Assembly: GCA_963170055.1 (NCBI GenBank)
Contig: CAUJGJ010000397.1
Location: 4,065,001 to 4,129,000 of the forward strand
DNA length: 64,000 bases
DNA from: Halisarca cf. caerulea
Lineage: Eukaryota > Porifera > Demospongiae > Chondrillida > Halisarcidae
Reading direction: 5' to 3'
The notes under the pieces are model-generated. The model saw only the letters and a list, made by a program, of their open reading frames with translations, searched no databases and was not told the DNA's origin. Position 1 is the first letter of the stretch. Each line of letters opens with the position of its first letter. Shown in pieces: positions 30,778 to 43,539 of this stretch. Position numbers and translations under genes: made by a program.

Positions 30778-32239
30778 ATGGCCAATATTCGTGCAGTGTT
30801 CTTGCTTTTCAATATTATCTTGTTTCTTCGATTTGCATCGACAATCAGAGCCACAAGAAGACGACGTATGCTCTCAGAGCTACAATACATGATGCACAGG
30901 GCCAATATTTTGCAGATTCAATGCAGGCGGCTTCAATTTCGGTGAATATTTTATCTGACTACTTACTCAAGTCCATTCTAAAGAACACTTTAACAGCTAC
31001 AGTGACCATTCCATTGTGGCTATAATGAAAGATTTCATTTGTCACCTATGGTATGTGTAGATCATTATTCTTGTATTTTCTCTGCTTAGGAGTTATATGG
31101 GGCTTTACACTACACACATGGCTGTTCCTCGGTCCCTGTGGGCAGTTGACAGAAGCAGAGCGTGGTGGTATGCTGTAGTACAAGGTGACTATGGGGCTGG
31201 TTGGTGGAAGCAGAACTTGCGTGTAGACAAGGCAACATTTGAGTACGTATGTGAGGAATTGAGGCCTTATATTCAAAGGCAGAATAATGTGTTTCACAAC
31301 TGTATATCAGTGGAACAACGGATCGCTATAACACTTTGGAGACTTGCTACAAACATTGAGTATCAAATCATTTCACAACTGTTTGGTATTGGAAGCTCAA
31401 CTGCTTGCTCAGTGGTACTTGAAAAGTGTAGTGCATTGAAGACCTTGCTCCCACGATATGTGTTCATTCCGAGTAATTCTGGAATGAGGGCAAATGTTAA
31501 AGCTTTTGAGGGAAAACTGGGATTTGATTCCCTCAAGCTGCTGGAGCCATCGACGACACCCACATTCCAATACTGAGGCTGGCTGGTGAGAGTGCCATTG
31601 ATTATTTCAATCGGAAGGGTTTCTATTGCAATAATTTGTAATTATTTGTATGATTTGATGTGTGTGATGTATAATAATGCAAGCCTTGGTGGACCATCGT
31701 GGTGTGTTCATGGACATATGTGGTGGCCTGGCAAAGTTCACGATGCACGTGTCTTTTCAAATTCCACTCTATACCAAAGGGGGCAGGCAGGCACACTACT
31801 ACCTGCATGGACCAGGCAGATTGGCTTGATACAGGTACCTTTGTGCATCCTTGGTGACCCTGCTTACCCTGCTTTGACGTGGCTGATGAAAGCTTACCCC
31901 GAGCAACAGAACATGACAGTGAGGCAAATAAACTACAATTATCGCCTCAGTCGTGCCAGAATGGTTGTTGAAAATGCCTTTGGTCGGCTTAAAGGCAGAT
32001 GGAGGTGTCTCTTGAAGTGAAACGACTGCAGTGCTGATAATGTTATTTCAGTCGTATGTGCATGCGTTGTACTCCACAATATATGTGAGTTATTCCAGGA
32101 TGAATGTCTAGAAGAATGGACTGTGACAGACCGCTCACAGTTGTGCATGCGACCAAGCACCACTGGTCAACATGCTACAAGTAACGCACCTACAGCTGCC
32201 ATCCGCAACGCTATAGCAGAGTATTTTGAACAACATTGA
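30778..32239 (+). pseudogene. PIF/Harbinger nuclease (HARBI1-like), frameshifted
   Basis: A possible first part (30778-30945, MANIRAVFLLFN...) precedes 31097-31535, which reads GWWKQNLRVDKATFEYVCEE, RIAITLWRLA and FGIGSSTACSVV, the Harbinger N-terminal pattern. After a frame change near 31535, GAIDDTHIPILRLAGE carries the first catalytic D and is followed by NRKGFYCNN. Another shift leads to WWPGKVHDARVFSNS, GDPAYPALTWLMKAY (second D) and RARMVVENAFGRLKGRWR (E). TGA at 32018-32020 interrupts CLLK and NDCSADN, after which VVLHNICELFQDE completes the domain and the frame ends at 32239. A possible left end 'ggcgtgttcacattagcg' lies at about 30644; I find no matching right end. Confidence 0.75.
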
Positions 32240-32430
32240 TTGTGGAGTTTAAAAATCAGTAATAGTTATACTCAGTCTGTAGGAGGTGTATACATGCACA
32301 CAATAATTAACCATTAGCAAAGTTTAAGATAACATAATATTATATACAATATTTATAATCATGATATAGTAGAATGTATACAGGATTCCCAGGTAGACCA
32401 GCAAATTGCTGATGGGAACTCCTGCATAAC
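32240..32430. other. AT-rich 3' flank of the Harbinger gene
   Basis: No further feature recognised. Confidence 0.4.
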
Positions 32431-32619
32431 AAGTGATTCGAGTTTAAAAAACTCGTGGGCCGCCTATGGCCCTGGAAACTCGAATCACTTGGAAATCATC
32501 CTCACGGAATTGAAAGATCCCGAGCCTAAGATATAATGCATGGTTTTGTGTAGACTAAATGTTTTATGATAAAATGTGTGTGTGTGTGTGTGTGTACACA
32601 GTGTGTGTGTGTGTGTACA

Positions 32620-32653
<34 letters not shown>

Positions 32654-32690
32654 CAGTTTCTGGGATTATTGTGTTCTATTGTGCTTCTTC
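32431..32690 (+). mobile_element. Hairpin repeat family C, copy C2 (complete)
   Basis: Hairpin 'aagtgattcgagtt...aactcgaatcactt' with inner gggccgcc/ggccc arms, then 'ggaaatcatcctcacggaat', 'taatgcatggttttgtgtag', a TG core with 'tacacag' interruptions (about 32572-32652) and 'ccagtttctgggattattg'. This is the most complete C copy. Confidence 0.8.
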
Positions 32691-32773
32691 ACATGAAGAC
32701 TAAATGAAATCCCAAATAGAAAGGATGGTGAGTTTGGTAGCATTATTGTGCTTGTGAATCAATGCATTCATGC

Positions 32774-32774
<1 letters not shown>

Positions 32775-32836
<62 letters not shown>
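32775..32836 (+). repeat. (TG)n microsatellite
   Basis: Pure TG run of about 60 bp. A CA-rich tract of lower purity lies at about 33420-33700 with a pure core near 33657-33684. Confidence 0.95.
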
Positions 32837-32837
<1 letters not shown>

Positions 32838-33784
32838 GGGCATTTCTTATGTTACACTCTTTGTCTCCCTCTACAAAATAAGCTTTAGGAAGAAATTCAA
32901 CTGACTTGTGGTAGGTACAATTGCTATTGATTGTTCTTTTTATGACAGATTCATTTATTATAAAGCAATGTCAGCTCCAAAATGAATGATGATGAAGAAA
33001 GCAAGAGAGGAGGATCCTGTCTCCAATGAGACCTCCTTGTCCTCCACCTCATACCTGTGTATATACCCTTCACCACACATACTGGTGAAATGCCATTATG
33101 TTTCTTCTTTTCCCCATTTAGGAAACAGTAAGCAAAACAGCAACTGTACTAGACCTGCTATAAACTGTATCCACTAACAGTTCATTATTTACTGTTTTAA
33201 TAATAATATTTATTGTATAGTTATGTGCATATAATTATATGCATCAAATATTTATCACTTTAATTTTTGATAAATACAATGAAACATGTCACATTACTGC
33301 TTACAATATGAATTAAACATAATTAAGTTAGAATCTTCATTTCAATGCACATTAAATTCCTACCTTGCAAAGGAAAACAAAATTTAGTGAAAGTAGGTAC
33401 ATGTACTCTAAATGCATTTTCACATCATGTACACACATATACACACATCCCATATTCAGTACAAGAATCAACAGACACATGCTAAAATTGCATAGACAAA
33501 CACACACACGTACTGATACATACACAATATTATACACAACTAACACTAACCATGTGCACAAACATGAATTTACAAGGGTATATGTACACACATCATACAT
33601 ATACCACACACATAGGTATACACACACCATACACACCCACACACCCACACCCACAAATACACACACACACACACACACACACACAAGTACTCAACTATAC
33701 ATCACACACATCAAATCATACAAAACACACAATCTCACCAATTGCCTTCCTGATTTAGTCTATATTCTGAACATGAAGTCTACG
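32837..33784. other. No gene; CA-rich tracts
   Basis: AT-rich DNA, then a CA-rich stretch. ORFs here are low-complexity products. Confidence 0.5.
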
Positions 33785-33978
33785 TCAACCCTCTATGCCA
33801 TGCTAGACGAGGCCTGAACAGACACACAAATACAAAATCATACACATGTACGCGAAAATATCCAAGAAAAGCTAAATAATTTCTTTTACTGAAATCCAAC
33901 TCGTACTAAACCGCACCAAACCACTTTAAATACACATTTAGACACTCCAAAATGGTTAAACAATGAAACAAAGCCTAC
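33785..33978 (+). repeat. Dispersed repeat D, copy 2
   Basis: Same segment order as 22075-22295, about 85-90 percent similar by eye. Confidence 0.75.
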
Positions 33979-34483
33979 AGCAGTCATCTCACCTGTTCCC
34001 GAAGCTTCCTTTGGGCTCTGGCTTCATGGAAAATGAGCAAACTTGTCTTGCGCAATAGTTAACCTTATATGGAAGGAATGTAAGTGTCATGTTTACAAAG
34101 CTTGAATCGTCGGTGTGATGATGGCGGTAAGACATGTGCGATAAAATGGCGGAGGATTTGATACGTAGCTTCAGCAAGTGTAAGGTGTGGAAAGTGAGTT
34201 TTTGTACTCCCTAAAAATGTCTGCATATGTCATGTAATTTGATTTGTGTGCTGTGCTTTGTATTGAAGACTTAATCCACTGTGATTATGAATTTGAGGAC
34301 CCCCATTAATACTAGTGGCATTGATTGATGTTCGAATAAGTATCTGTCTATGTTGGTTTCCAAGGAATACCCTGGACCTAGATGTAAGCATAGATGAATG
34401 AACACTTTGTTATCTATGATGTAAGTGACATGTTGGTGCTTATAATATGGAGACTTGGGTATGCAGCTTTTCCAGGTGAATCC
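33979..34483. other. Flank of the 10.7 kb element; no supported gene
   Basis: Includes two ATGGCGG starts (34122, 34145), the second followed by an open stretch of 11 codons to 'gcaag|tgtaag'; not enough to call an exon. The segment at 34228-34272 resembles 45333-45377 on the other side of the element. Confidence 0.4.
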
Positions 34484-34492
34484 CCTGGACCC
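34484..34492 (+). repeat. 9-bp target site duplication (left)
   Basis: CCTGGACCC, repeated exactly at 45234-45242 after the right TIR. The related repeat at 60945-60985 has only one copy of the equivalent site. Confidence 0.85.
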
Positions 34493-34584
34493 TAGTCTGG
34501 CCTGCTACGACCGTCCCACATATGCGCCGGGGGGGCGAGGAAGGGGAGGGATGGTCTAGCGGCACTGTAGATGAGTTCACACCT
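34493..34584 (+). repeat. Left terminal inverted repeat of the 10.7 kb element
   Basis: About 92 bp matching 45143-45233 in inverse with a handful of mismatches. It includes a G-rich run (cgccgggggggcgagg) and ends 'gttcacacct'. Confidence 0.9.
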
Positions 34585-34772
34585 CGCCAGCGAATCAGAT
34601 TCGAGTGTGCCGAATCACACACACCAATATTCATAGGTGAGGTTAATCGCTGGAACGCCGTCCCTCTTTGAAGTCAGTACGTCATCTGAATATGATTATT
34701 GAGATAATCAAGATAAACCCGAACGATCATCGAGAATAGTGTGAATATCGATCATCTACGACTACAAATCGC

Positions 34773-37700
34773 ATGGAATCAAAGAAGAATTCTACGTATT
34801 GTCGCATTTGTCTGCAGTTGCTCTCTGAAAAGTGCTATCTTCTTGCCAAAAGCACAAACAAAGGGTTCACAGCCACGGGTGCAGCTCTTTTCACGCTCAC
34901 TAGTGTCGACTTCAGAGCAGAAGTTCGTGATCATGATGGACCAAGCAGACTTTGCAAGTCTTGCTATGATCTTGTAATGAGAGTGAAGAAGAACGAAGAG
35001 GACGTGGTAGCAAAGAAAGCGTCTCTGAAAGAAAGTCTTGCGAAATCCAGATCATTTTTCTTCGGGACCAAGCACCCACGAGAACCGTCCAGCCCAATGA
35101 CGTCCAAAATCCCCACACCAACCAGGTCACCTGCTCCGAAGCGCTGCCTAACCGAGCAAAATCAGAGAACGTCCGCAAGAGCGTTAATTTTTGCACCGAC
35201 TACCACCGCCGATTGCGAATGTATGCCTCAAATGGTCAAACCTGTGTCCCCTTTTGCTGAATCCATTCCAAAGACGAAAGAAGGCAGGGTCGAGCATAAT
35301 ATGACAATCTCTTTGACTGTTCCACTGGCAAGCCAAGAGCCACGGACAAAAACGGCATTCACAGCCTTGCCCAAATTATCAGGCTCTGAGTTGAACAAGC
35401 TCCAACTTGTTTTAGATGAGGAGTGTGACAAATTATGCAGGCCCGATTCCCTCTTTAGGAAGGCATCTGCAGAGCCAAAAAAAGATTTCAGCTGGCAGGC
35501 ATATGAATATGAGTTAAAGAAGACTGCACCTACACTTTGGTTGGTGTTAAGGGGGCGGGTGCACTTTTTTGGCTGCAACAATAACAAATTTTATGGGTCC
35601 GATTCGGATTACTTGCAAGGCGAAAAAAACCTTTAAACCAAACACACAATGGCCCAATGTATGTAGAATACTTCTGTAGCTTCAATTTACCATTTCGCCG
35701 TTAGCTTTACTGAGTAGCGGCTTCCAAAAAACGAGAAAATTTGGACTTTGTGACGCAGCCATTTTACACACTACGTAATAATTACAGCGTTTTCTGTGGT
35801 TGACTGTGGTGTTGTCATCAGTACACGAGAGCTTTTTCCTGAAATGTAACAGGAAATGCAATAAGTGCTTCCTTCGTATCAATGTAGAGTACATGGGAGC
35901 TGATTACAACACCATTGCGCAACTGATTCACAATATCTCTCGTATAAAGATTACATGTACATGTAGCATTGTGTATGAGAACTTCACAGGAAACAAATGG
36001 TCATTATAAGAAAATGAGACGACACAAATTAAAGTTATAATAAATAGCCAATATTGTGTTATTATTTTGTGACGTCATGAACGGAAGTAGGTTCTCGAAT
36101 AGCCTGTCTGCGTGGATGGCGAGGAGCTGCAAGTTCGGGAAGAATCGCCGTCGAGTAAAATGCCGCGATTTTGGCTTTCGACTGCTCCCAGAAGCTGTCA
36201 TCGAAGACGATACGCTCCACTGTCATACCGTTCGGAGTCCAAACAATGAAGTCACACCAGGACCGCTTAGTGATAGCCATGGCACCTTGAACCTGATAGA
36301 AGTAATCATGGGAGCGTTTTAACTCAGGTTTCTTGGAGTCACCAATTCGGCAGAAGAAGGATTTAGATTCCTTGGCAGCGTCTTCAGGATTTAATCCTTC
36401 TTTTGCTATCTTGTGAGGGCATTTAATCTCCAGGATGCCACGGTCGGGAACAGAGCCAGGAATTTCCACCAAGCCATCGGGACTACACGCTAAACAGGGA
36501 TCTTCAAGGCTGATAACAAGACCCGAGTCTTCGACACAAGCACCGGCATGTCCTTCGGTACGTAAATACTCCAAATACTGCTTCTTCGCGTCCACCTCGT
36601 GTGCTGATCCCCATCGTGTTGCCTCTGTGGAGAATAGCTTGCCATAAAGAAGAGATTTCACTAGATTTGCAACAGGTGTGGTTGACCTGCGCTTGGAGAC
36701 TTTGCCGAAGTTGGAAGATGTTAAACGCAGTTTTCTTTGCTGGTGCCAAAGACTGTCATCTGCCTGTTGCCGAGTGTTTTGCCCAATGTACAGGCCTCTG
36801 TCTGCAGAGATAACAACCTCTCTCTGGTAGAACTCCTGGCAGAGTTGGAGAAGCTCAGTGGATGGTAGGTCGTCCTGCTGAGCATTGGGCCCATAGCTGT
36901 TGTCAGTTGGTGCTGCTGAGTTGATGCGAACACTTTGGCGCTGTGCCTTGTACTGTTGTGTGCCCTTCCTGCTGTGATCGCGTCTTTTCTGTTCTGCCTT
37001 GGATGATGTGTGGCTAAGTAGAACAGTTCCGGGTGTCGAGTGGGTAGCTTTCTGCCAGAAGGATACAGGCCAGGTTGGTCCATGTTGAGTAGCAAGAGCT
37101 GCAGCACTACAGCGATGTTGAAAGGACCCACGCTGAATCCTGTTGAAACACTTGCCTCCATCAAAAAGGCAACGGATGGACATATAGCACTCAGCTAAAT
37201 TGCTGGTCTGGTTAGCTATGAGTTGGGGTGCTAGGGAAACAATGTGATCACAGCATTGTGACACTGCATTGAAGAGACTGTCTGGGAGGGTATTCATGGA
37301 AGATGGAAGTCCAGCTTGAGCTGCATCCTGCTCATCAAGTTGAGTTGCCTGCAGCTGTTCACTCTCCAAATCTTCGGCTATCATCTCTATCTGTTCCCGC
37401 AGACTGCTTGGTTCAGAGGTGGATTGGGTCGTGCCATCCTCCATTAGATCCGCATCTAGTTCTGATACCATAACCGTTGTAACAGTCAATGGCTGGTAGG
37501 TGCAGAAGTCTGAACTACATTGAGTGTGATCACCAAACACATGTGATGGACCATTGCGTAGATCGTGACGCAGTTGAGCGATGTTGCCTGTAATGCTGTG
37601 TTTGGCAATCGCAACTCTTGCACCTACAGTCAGCCTCTGGATGATTCGTTTGGTCAAACCTCCCTTGCCTCAAAAGTGTGGGTTGTCCTTGGCCACATTT

Positions 37701-40700
37701 TCAAGTCTACTTCTATAGGCCTTACATGCATGGTTTGCACATTGAATTTTGGTGACATATATACCATATGGCACAGCCTGGCGAATTGATGTCATAACTG
37801 AGCTGTCCCCATCACCTATCACCGACATGTATCGCAAACCATACATACTCTCGGACAACGAAAAACCCTCAGCAATGATGTCACTCTCCATTGAGGATGA
37901 ACTACCACTCCAGTTACGGTAGCACTTGTGTTGCGGAACCTCAGCTTTCTTGTTGGTTGCTGTGGCACAGACAGAACAGAATTTGTTCCGGACACCCAGG
38001 AAAAGCAACTTCTTACTATAGCTTCCAAAAATAACTGCGACTCCACTCTTGGCGTTGTAGGAGTGTTTGTGGCTTCTCTTCGACCATCCACTGTCTACCA
38101 CAACTGTGATCGCTGGAATTCCATGATGGATGCAACCTGTGGATATGGCATGCATCTTTTCTTCCTCTGCAGCTTCTCTAATTGACTCTGCTAGCTGTTT
38201 TGTCATTTCTGATCCAATGAATTCCTCAATCTCTGTGAACATCCTCCTGTGCATTCCTGGAACATCCATCATGGCAAGTGTGGTATTGAATTGTGCTAGA
38301 CCCCCACCAGTTGACATTTCTCCTAGAACCGCTCCGATGTTGACAGATCATTTTTGCCTTCTGCTGTTTGCACACGTGGTGATGTCCGAATTGAGAAAAT
38401 CTTGTGGCATTTTGAACATGATGCTTGCAAGATGACAGCAAGTCCAGAGTGCATACTCTCTCCTTCAATGAGGCATTTCCCTCCACACTGAGCACTGTGT
38501 GATGTCAATGTGCCAACAGATTCACACAGCTGCTCCATGTTCATAATTCGACACCCTGTGATGGTATTGGGCGTGGTCACCTCCTCTTGGCTTAGTTGTG
38601 CATTGGATGAGGCTGGCTCCTCCTGCCTGAGTGGTGTTGCAGTTCCTTTGTTCAGCCTAGTTTCATTAGCTTTAGCTAAAGCAGCTTTTACCTTTTTACT
38701 TTTGTGGTGGGCCCTATCCGCTCTTTTGTAGGTTGTTTTCCGCGATTTTCTCGTATTTATCTGTGTACATATATAATATTGCACGATTCAATTCACATTT
38801 TATTTACTTCCGAACAAAATCCTACCTGTCGTTGGATCTTAGGAATCTTAGCACTACGCGGAGTTTCTGTCTCCGAATTCGTGGTCGTCTCCATTCTACT
38901 CTTAGACTAGATCCGCACTACAATTCAGCACTAGACAGGTGCTTGTCTATTTTATTATAAGCGGCGCAACACCTGCGGCTGATAAAGCAGCGCCTGTTTG
39001 GACAGGTGGCCATCAATCAATGTGCATCCCCCCTTTGGCGCCTTCATTATTTCGGCGGTATTTCGACGACGAAAAGGACTTGGCTCTCAAGAAGTACGTA
39101 CCCGCTGTCGCGACGATATAACGGCCATTTTAAGATGAATATGATTATAATTCATGAATATGCAACAACGATAATTAGGTGCATGCGCCCCCTTAAGTAC
39201 TGCCAGCACCTCTTTGGGGACGACATACAAGCGCAAACATACCTCACTAACGACAGCAAGTATTGTAGCAGCAGCAGTTCTTTTGAACGAGCGCAATTCA
39301 CATGTGTGTGGTGTACAGCTCCTATTGTCACTGTTACTATGGCATGGTCAAGCATCCACTATGGTGAGTCTACACATTTAGTGCTCAATGAATATTAATT
39401 TAATCATTAATTCATTTTTGATGTAAATTAAATAAAATGCAGACCATGGAACGCTTCAACCACCTTCACTTAACCGTTTCACCACGAACTCTTCATCGAA
39501 GGTTGGAGGAAATCGGTGATGGGTTTGATAATGTGGTGAAGCAGTGGATGGCTGATGGCACTTCATTCCAGATCATTGGGGACAACGTGGACATCTACCA
39601 GAAAGCACGCTACATGACAGCAGAGCATCGCCCAAGGATGTTAAACTGGTTTCAGATGTGTGGATTTGCAAACTGAATAACAGCCCAAGGTTTGCGATGG
39701 GATATCACTTTGCTAGCATGTCCATGTTGTTTAAGACTATATCTATGCAATATGGCCATGCATGTATTATGGCTTAAGTTCAAATTGTCATGGTTGCAGG
39801 TCAAACAGTGGAAGGACCCATGGATCTTACAGACAATGATGTGTTCCTTCCTACTGCTGGAGACTATGAGCAAATTCGAAAGGAGTTCTTGGTTCTAGTT
39901 GCTCGTGTGCTAGTCCAACATGTTCCAAGTCTTCGGATATTTCAAGATGTTGTACCAACTCATATCCTACACAAGCACAGTACAGACACTGCGAAGGCCA
40001 GCACCATTGTAAGTGTCTGGATTATATATTGCATTATTATAATTATATATATATATATATATACAGTACCGGCCAAAAGTCTGAGGCCACCCAATACAAT
40101 TTGCGCAAATCACAAGGGAATGGCATATAACTTCCAAATTGTGCTTGATATCTACTTCAAACTGTTTAGATTTAGTGTATAAGAACTGAGGAACCAGTAC
40201 ATAGTCCTCAAAGATCCATTTCTAGTTATTTTCCAAGTCAAAATGCCTAAAATGTGCTCTATGTGTGGCTTGCTGCTAAGTAAAAGGTCAATTTCCTTGT
40301 GGTTGCTAAGATATTTGGAACCTGCGCAATAGGAATGCAGGGGAAATCCCTATGCGCACATGACATCAACGCTATTTTTAGCCTGTATTAGGCACGTAGT
40401 CCAAAGGAAAAGAGCGCGAAGGCTGCCCAAATGTCGATCTCTTTCGCTGGAAACCAGGTCTGCTGTGGTAACTTTGTGGGGTGAAGGCTATACTCAAAGA
40501 CAGATAGCTAAAAAGCTGAAGATTAGTCGCAGTGGTGTTCAATTGATCTTACAAAAGAAGAAGGAAACTGGTAGCATTGTTGACAGGCCACGCACTGGAC
40601 GCCCAAAAGTAACTACACCTCGAGAAAGTAGATTGCTGATTAGGCTTTCTTTAAGGGACAGAAAGGCCACAAGTAAAATGGTTAAAAGGGAATTTATGGA

Positions 40701-41592
40701 TATCACAGGAAAGTCACTATCAACAAGAACAGTTAGAAGAAGATTAAATGAAGGTGGATTAAGAGGTTGTGTTGCAGTTAAAAAAACTATGCTCACAAAG
40801 AAGCAGAAGCAGAAGAGATTAGCGTGGGCCAAGAAACACAGAAACTGGACAATCAATGTTTGGAGCAGGGTTGTCTGGTCAGATGAAAGTATCTTTCAGT
40901 TAATCCCTGCTAGAAAAACATGGGTTAGGAGGAGACCTAATGAGAGGTACAATCCAGAGTGTGTTGTATCAACAATGAAGCATGGGAGTGGGAAAGTACA
41001 CGTTTGGGGCTGCATGAGTCAAAGAGGAGTTGGAACTATCAAGGTCGTTGAAGGGCGATTGGACTCTAAAGCATACATTAAAGTAATTTCAGGATCGATA
41101 AAGACTGATGGAAGACGTTTAGGAGGAAATAATTTTATCTTCCAACAGGATGGAGCCCCTTGTCACACTTCAAAGTATTCAATTGCATGGCTGAAGCGGA
41201 ATGGTATCAACTCGCTTCCGTGGACCCCACAAAGCCCTGATCTGAACCCCATTGAACACTTGTGGGAGCATATTGCCTCACAGATGGACCAGAAACCATG
41301 CAGGAACATTGAAGAGTTGAAGGATCTCATATTTGAAACATGGTACAGTACCAAAGAAGAAGTTACATCTAATCTAGTTGGCTCACTCCCACAGCATGTC
41401 CGTTGTGTAATAAAAGCAAAAGGTGGACATACTAAGTATTAGATAAACTTGATGGTGTTACTACTAACTTTAGTGATTTGTGTAGATTTTCTTTGTATTT
41501 ATGTTTTCTTGCAGTGGTTATTTATCATGATATTCACATAAATAACTAAATAATGTAATTTTAGCAGGGCGGCCTCAGACTTTTGGCCGGTA

Positions 41593-41631
<39 letters not shown>

Positions 41632-43047
41632 TATAATATATATTTCTTTTGCCCCATGTATGCAGGTCCCTTTGGGTGTTTTGCTCAAGAATGAGAACAA
41701 AACAGAGGATATGATTGAGATCCTTGAGCATGCCCAACAGTATGTACCTACCCATGAAGGTAGGCTGCACAAAATCTTTTTTGGAGAAGACCAACTGACG
41801 TGTGAACGAATCCGTGGTGCCAGAAATGCATGTCGCCAGTCCACCACCCCAAAGGGACAGTTAAAAGGTCTTCACGAGAAGGTGGAAGATTGGCATGCAT
41901 TGCAGGCATATTACCAGGTACACTGACCCAACCCTATAGTTCTCTCTGAATTGTTCTGACTCATGACTTATATATATATATAATCTTTTGTATATAGGTC
42001 ATCTGGCAAGAGCTGTATTCCTCAAAATCAGCAAGAGATAAGTGTTCCTTATATCAACTACGCAATCTTATTGACAGGAGGGATGTGACATCAGACCCCA
42101 AAGGGACCCTGCATGCATGTCAAAGCTTCCTGAAGGTAGTAATTGAGGCAGAAGTCTTGGCAGCATTGGCTGGGACACTTGGGTTGCGCTCATTGGGATC
42201 AGATACGGATGTGCAAACTCTTCTAGGTAAGGGCAGCTTGCCCATGTCCAGTGCAGGAAGGTTACAGGCAATCACAAGCATTGCAGAGAGGGTTCTCAGT
42301 TGCATTTCCTATGATCACTGTGTGGGCCCCACATCCACTGTTGAACAGCCATTGTTCCCTGGAAATGATGCAGGGAACTACAGTTCAAAGCTGCTATCAA
42401 TGGGTCTTTTTGCATGGAACTTTGAGGATGCTATACGAGAGGGAGATGGGGATCACATTATCAGAATGTGGAAGTTTCTGTTGCTTTTCTTCAAGCAGAC
42501 CCGGAAGTCCAAGTACAGTATTGAAGCCACTCGCCTGCTTGCAGATGTGCATGTCAACCACAGTGCAGATAAGCGTTATGAGCTAAGGTGGAATCGTACG
42601 TGCAGCTTGAATGGAGGTTCAGGAAATAAACCACTGGACCTTGCTCTTGAACACTTGAATAGGGACTTCAAGAGCAACATTGGCAATTTCCATTCCCACT
42701 TAACAGAGAAGAGTGTGCAGAAGACTTCACATGCTGCTCCAATTGTTGAGCATTTGCTGGTAAACTTCGATCAGCAGTCCTCTGTACGCCAAGACAGTGG
42801 TTACCACCCAACCCCATCATTCGACAGGGATAAAATAGTCATTATGGAGCAGCTTATAAGAAATGCTGTGTTCTCAAAGGGCACCAAGTGTAACTTAAGT
42901 AAATTCCACCTCGTCCACAGCAATCCCTTCCATGAGATAGGACAAGAAACAGAATGGAAGAAATTTGAGGGTTGGCTGACAACCCAAAGGAACAATATTA
43001 AATGGGAGAAGGGGTATGAAAAATATGTTAATGCAAAACTAAATTAA
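34773..43047 (+). CDS. DUF6589-type protein, split gene with a large intron
   Basis: A first exon (34773 to about 35563) encodes a CRIC...CKSC zinc-binding N-terminus (YCRICLQLL, RLCKSCYDLV), a linker and YELKKTAPTLWLVL, which resembles the N-terminal part of DUF6589 proteins. The rest follows in exons 39178-39363 (IVAAAVLLNERNS, LLLSLLLWHG), 39441 to about 39666 (RTLHRRLEEIG, FQIIGDNVDIY), 39801-40008 (DNDVFLPTAGDYEQI), 41666-41917 and 41998-43047 (LFAWNFEDAIREGD, RTCSLNGGSG). The last three join phase 0. The 3.6 kb between first and second parts contains an antisense gene, so it is either a nested-gene intron or the site of an insertion. The 40008-41666 intron contains a Tc1 element. Function unknown; linked to transposons. 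Confidence 0.65.
36062..38894 (-). pseudogene. Mutator-like transposase fused to YqaJ exonuclease, two lesions
   Basis: Minus strand. A first exon at about 38894-38827 (METTTNSETETPRSAK) ends at 'cag|gtagga'. The main reading starts near 38770. The Mutator-like part has AQCGGKCLIEGESMHSGL, MSTGGGLAQFNTTL, TVVVDSGWSKRSH (first D), YMSVIGDGDSSVM (second D) and IQCANHACKAY. A frame change lies near 38345 and a TGA at 37670-37672. Reading resumes with GKGGLTKRIIQRLTVGARVA, SNLAECYMSIRCLFDGGK and a YqaJ-type nuclease: RLTSSNFGKVSKRR, RWGSAHEVDAKKQYLE, CSPDGLVEI and GILEIKCPHK (the D and ExK residues). YqaJ/lambda-exonuclease domains resect DNA ends for recombination. Without the two lesions this would be one protein of roughly 950 residues. 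Confidence 0.75.
40064..41595 (+). mobile_element. Tc1/mariner element, apparently intact
   Basis: Inverted ends CAGTACCGGCCAAAAGTCTG, flanked by TA at 40062-40063 and 41596-41597, 1,532 bp. It lies in a TA-rich intron of the DUF6589 gene. The ends are identical for at least 25 bp. Confidence 0.95.
40360..41442 (+). CDS. Tc1-type transposase, full length
   Basis: 360 residues, single uninterrupted frame from the ATG at 40360. Two N-terminal helix-turn-helix regions (EGYTQRQIAKKLKISRSGVQ about residues 46-65; RTVRRRLNEGGL about 128-139) are joined by GRP (RPRTGRPKVT). The DD34E catalytic triad is visible: VWSDESIF (first D), FQQDGAPCH (second D) and PDLNPIEHLWE (E). Length and motifs fit an active Tc1 transposase, which cuts at TIRs and inserts at TA. 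No lesion is seen. It would act in the nucleus on this and related copies. Confidence 0.95.
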   Translation: MTSTLFLACIRHVVQRKRARRLPKCRSLSLETRSAVVTLWGEGYTQRQIAKKLKISRSGVQLILQKKKETGSIVDRPRTGRPKVTTPRESRLLIRLSLRDRKATSKMVKREFMDITGKSLSTRTVRRRLNEGGLRGCVAVKKTMLTKKQKQKRLAWAKKHRNWTINVWSRVVWSDESIFQLIPARKTWVRRRPNERYNPECVVSTMKHGSGKVHVWGCMSQRGVGTIKVVEGRLDSKAYIKVISGSIKTDGRRLGGNNFIFQQDGAPCHTSKYSIAWLKRNGINSLPWTPQSPDLNPIEHLWEHIASQMDQKPCRNIEELKDLIFETWYSTKEEVTSNLVGSLPQHVRCVIKAKGGHTKY

Positions 43048-43260
43048 TTCATGATCATGAGGTCTGAGCTTGACTGTTCTGTTTTGTACATAATTATATA
43101 CTGGTAATAATTATATGTTTGTATACTAACATTCATGGCCATGCAGCCTGATTTGTGTCTTTAATTTTCTGCATAACTATGTATGTAGCATATTTTAAGT
43201 GCAATTCACAGTAATTCATGTATTCAATGATTCACAGTATGTATATACATTAATACATTA

Positions 43261-43502
43261 ACAAGTAATTCGAGTTTTTACCGGCCCACGCACTCGAATC
43301 ACTTGTAAAGCATTGGAGTGTAAGTGCACAGCTGAACATTCATAGAACATACTGTTTATTGTAACTGAACGATTGTTTTGAAAACAATTGCCATATTTGG
43401 CAATTGTTTTCAAAACAATTCCTCTAACTCCTTCCTGTATAAATTCATACTTCTCTATTACTATTATATAAATTCTCTATTATAAGACTTTTCTTCAAAT
43501 CC

Positions 43503-43539
<37 letters not shown>

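Noticed and set aside
37928..38435. Plus-strand ORFs over the Mutator-like region and similar shadows over other genes
   Set aside because: Antisense shadows of a recognised coding sequence.
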